The notes under the pieces are model-generated. The model was not told the DNA's origin. It saw only the letters and a program-made list of their open reading frames with translations, and made no database searches. The translations under genes were made by a program, and so were the position numbers. From Clostridia bacterium (GTDB lineage Bacteria; Bacillota; Clostridia; DUPQ01), in NCBI GenBank assembly GCA_016929655.1, contig JAFGIJ010000173.1, positions 1-33,783 of the forward strand: 33,783 bases of DNA, read 5' to 3'. Positions 33,741-33,783 of the stretch are shown piece after piece; within the stretch, counting starts at the first letter, position 1, and each line of letters starts with the position of its first letter.

Positions 33741-33783
33741 AACCAATCATCCCAAGGATCTTTGGTTGTTTTCATCCAATCAT
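33741..33783. repeat. Second locus of the AACCAATCATCC repeat family, cut by the window edge
   Basis: The first 19 bases (AACCAATCATCCCAAGGAT) are identical to 25119-25137 at the centre of the large array. A degenerate inverted arm (TTTGGTTG) and another CATCCAATCAT unit follow up to the last base, so the array probably continues outside the window. Confidence 0.85.

Overview
The window reads as chromosomal DNA from an AT-rich Gram-positive anaerobe of the class Clostridia. The basis is strong AGGAGG-type Shine-Dalgarno sites, a tig-clpP-clpX block, a tsaE-tsaB-rimI block, a HflX with an N-terminal extension of the kind I recall from clostridia, a YdbC/PC4 protein, AraM and a lipoprotein binding protein with a clear lipobox. 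I cannot name the genus. Most genes lie on the minus strand in tight operons with ATGA-type overlaps. I see no tRNA, rRNA, CRISPR array, prophage or transposase gene.

Layout. 1-635: 5' part of a metal-efflux permease (minus) cut by the window edge. 809-4050: tig-clpP-clpX (protein folding and proteolysis). 4167-9426: six-gene operon amidohydrolase-tsaE-tsaB-rimI-uvrC-metallophosphoesterase (t6A tRNA modification, N-acetylation, DNA repair). 9581-10429: rplM-rpsI with a near-consensus promoter. 10617-12495: divergent HD-domain nucleotide hydrolases (YfbR-like and dGTPase-like). 12532-17812: a minus-strand run of binding lipoprotein, nagA, YgjP-like metallopeptidase and a PMT-type mannosyltransferase. 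17929-20298: plus-strand sugar isomerase-like protein, Gfo/Idh/MocA oxidoreductase and an XRE regulator. 20462-24930: tldD-tldE-hflX. 25077-25210: an unusual inverted repeat array. 25250-26094: YdbC and a nitroreductase. 26202-29153: AraM-type glycerol-1-phosphate dehydrogenase convergent with a CDF transporter and an unrecognised protein. 29234-33697: end of a surface-glycan operon (GT2, D-serine dehydratase, GT4, polyprenyl-phosphate sugar transferase).

The most striking non-coding structure is a pair of identical perfect 50-bp palindromes with no spacer (717-766 and 9496-9545). Each sits between a rho-independent terminator and the next gene's promoter. A second repeat family (core AACCAATCATCC) forms an eight-copy inverted array at 25077-25210 and reappears at the right edge (33741-33783). 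Neither is explained by the genes. No complete new multi-gene system is evident. The best candidates for new biology are these two repeat families, the D-serine dehydratase inside the glycan operon, the JAMM-like head of HflX, the extracytoplasmic insertion in the PMT enzyme and the unrecognised protein at 28452-29153.
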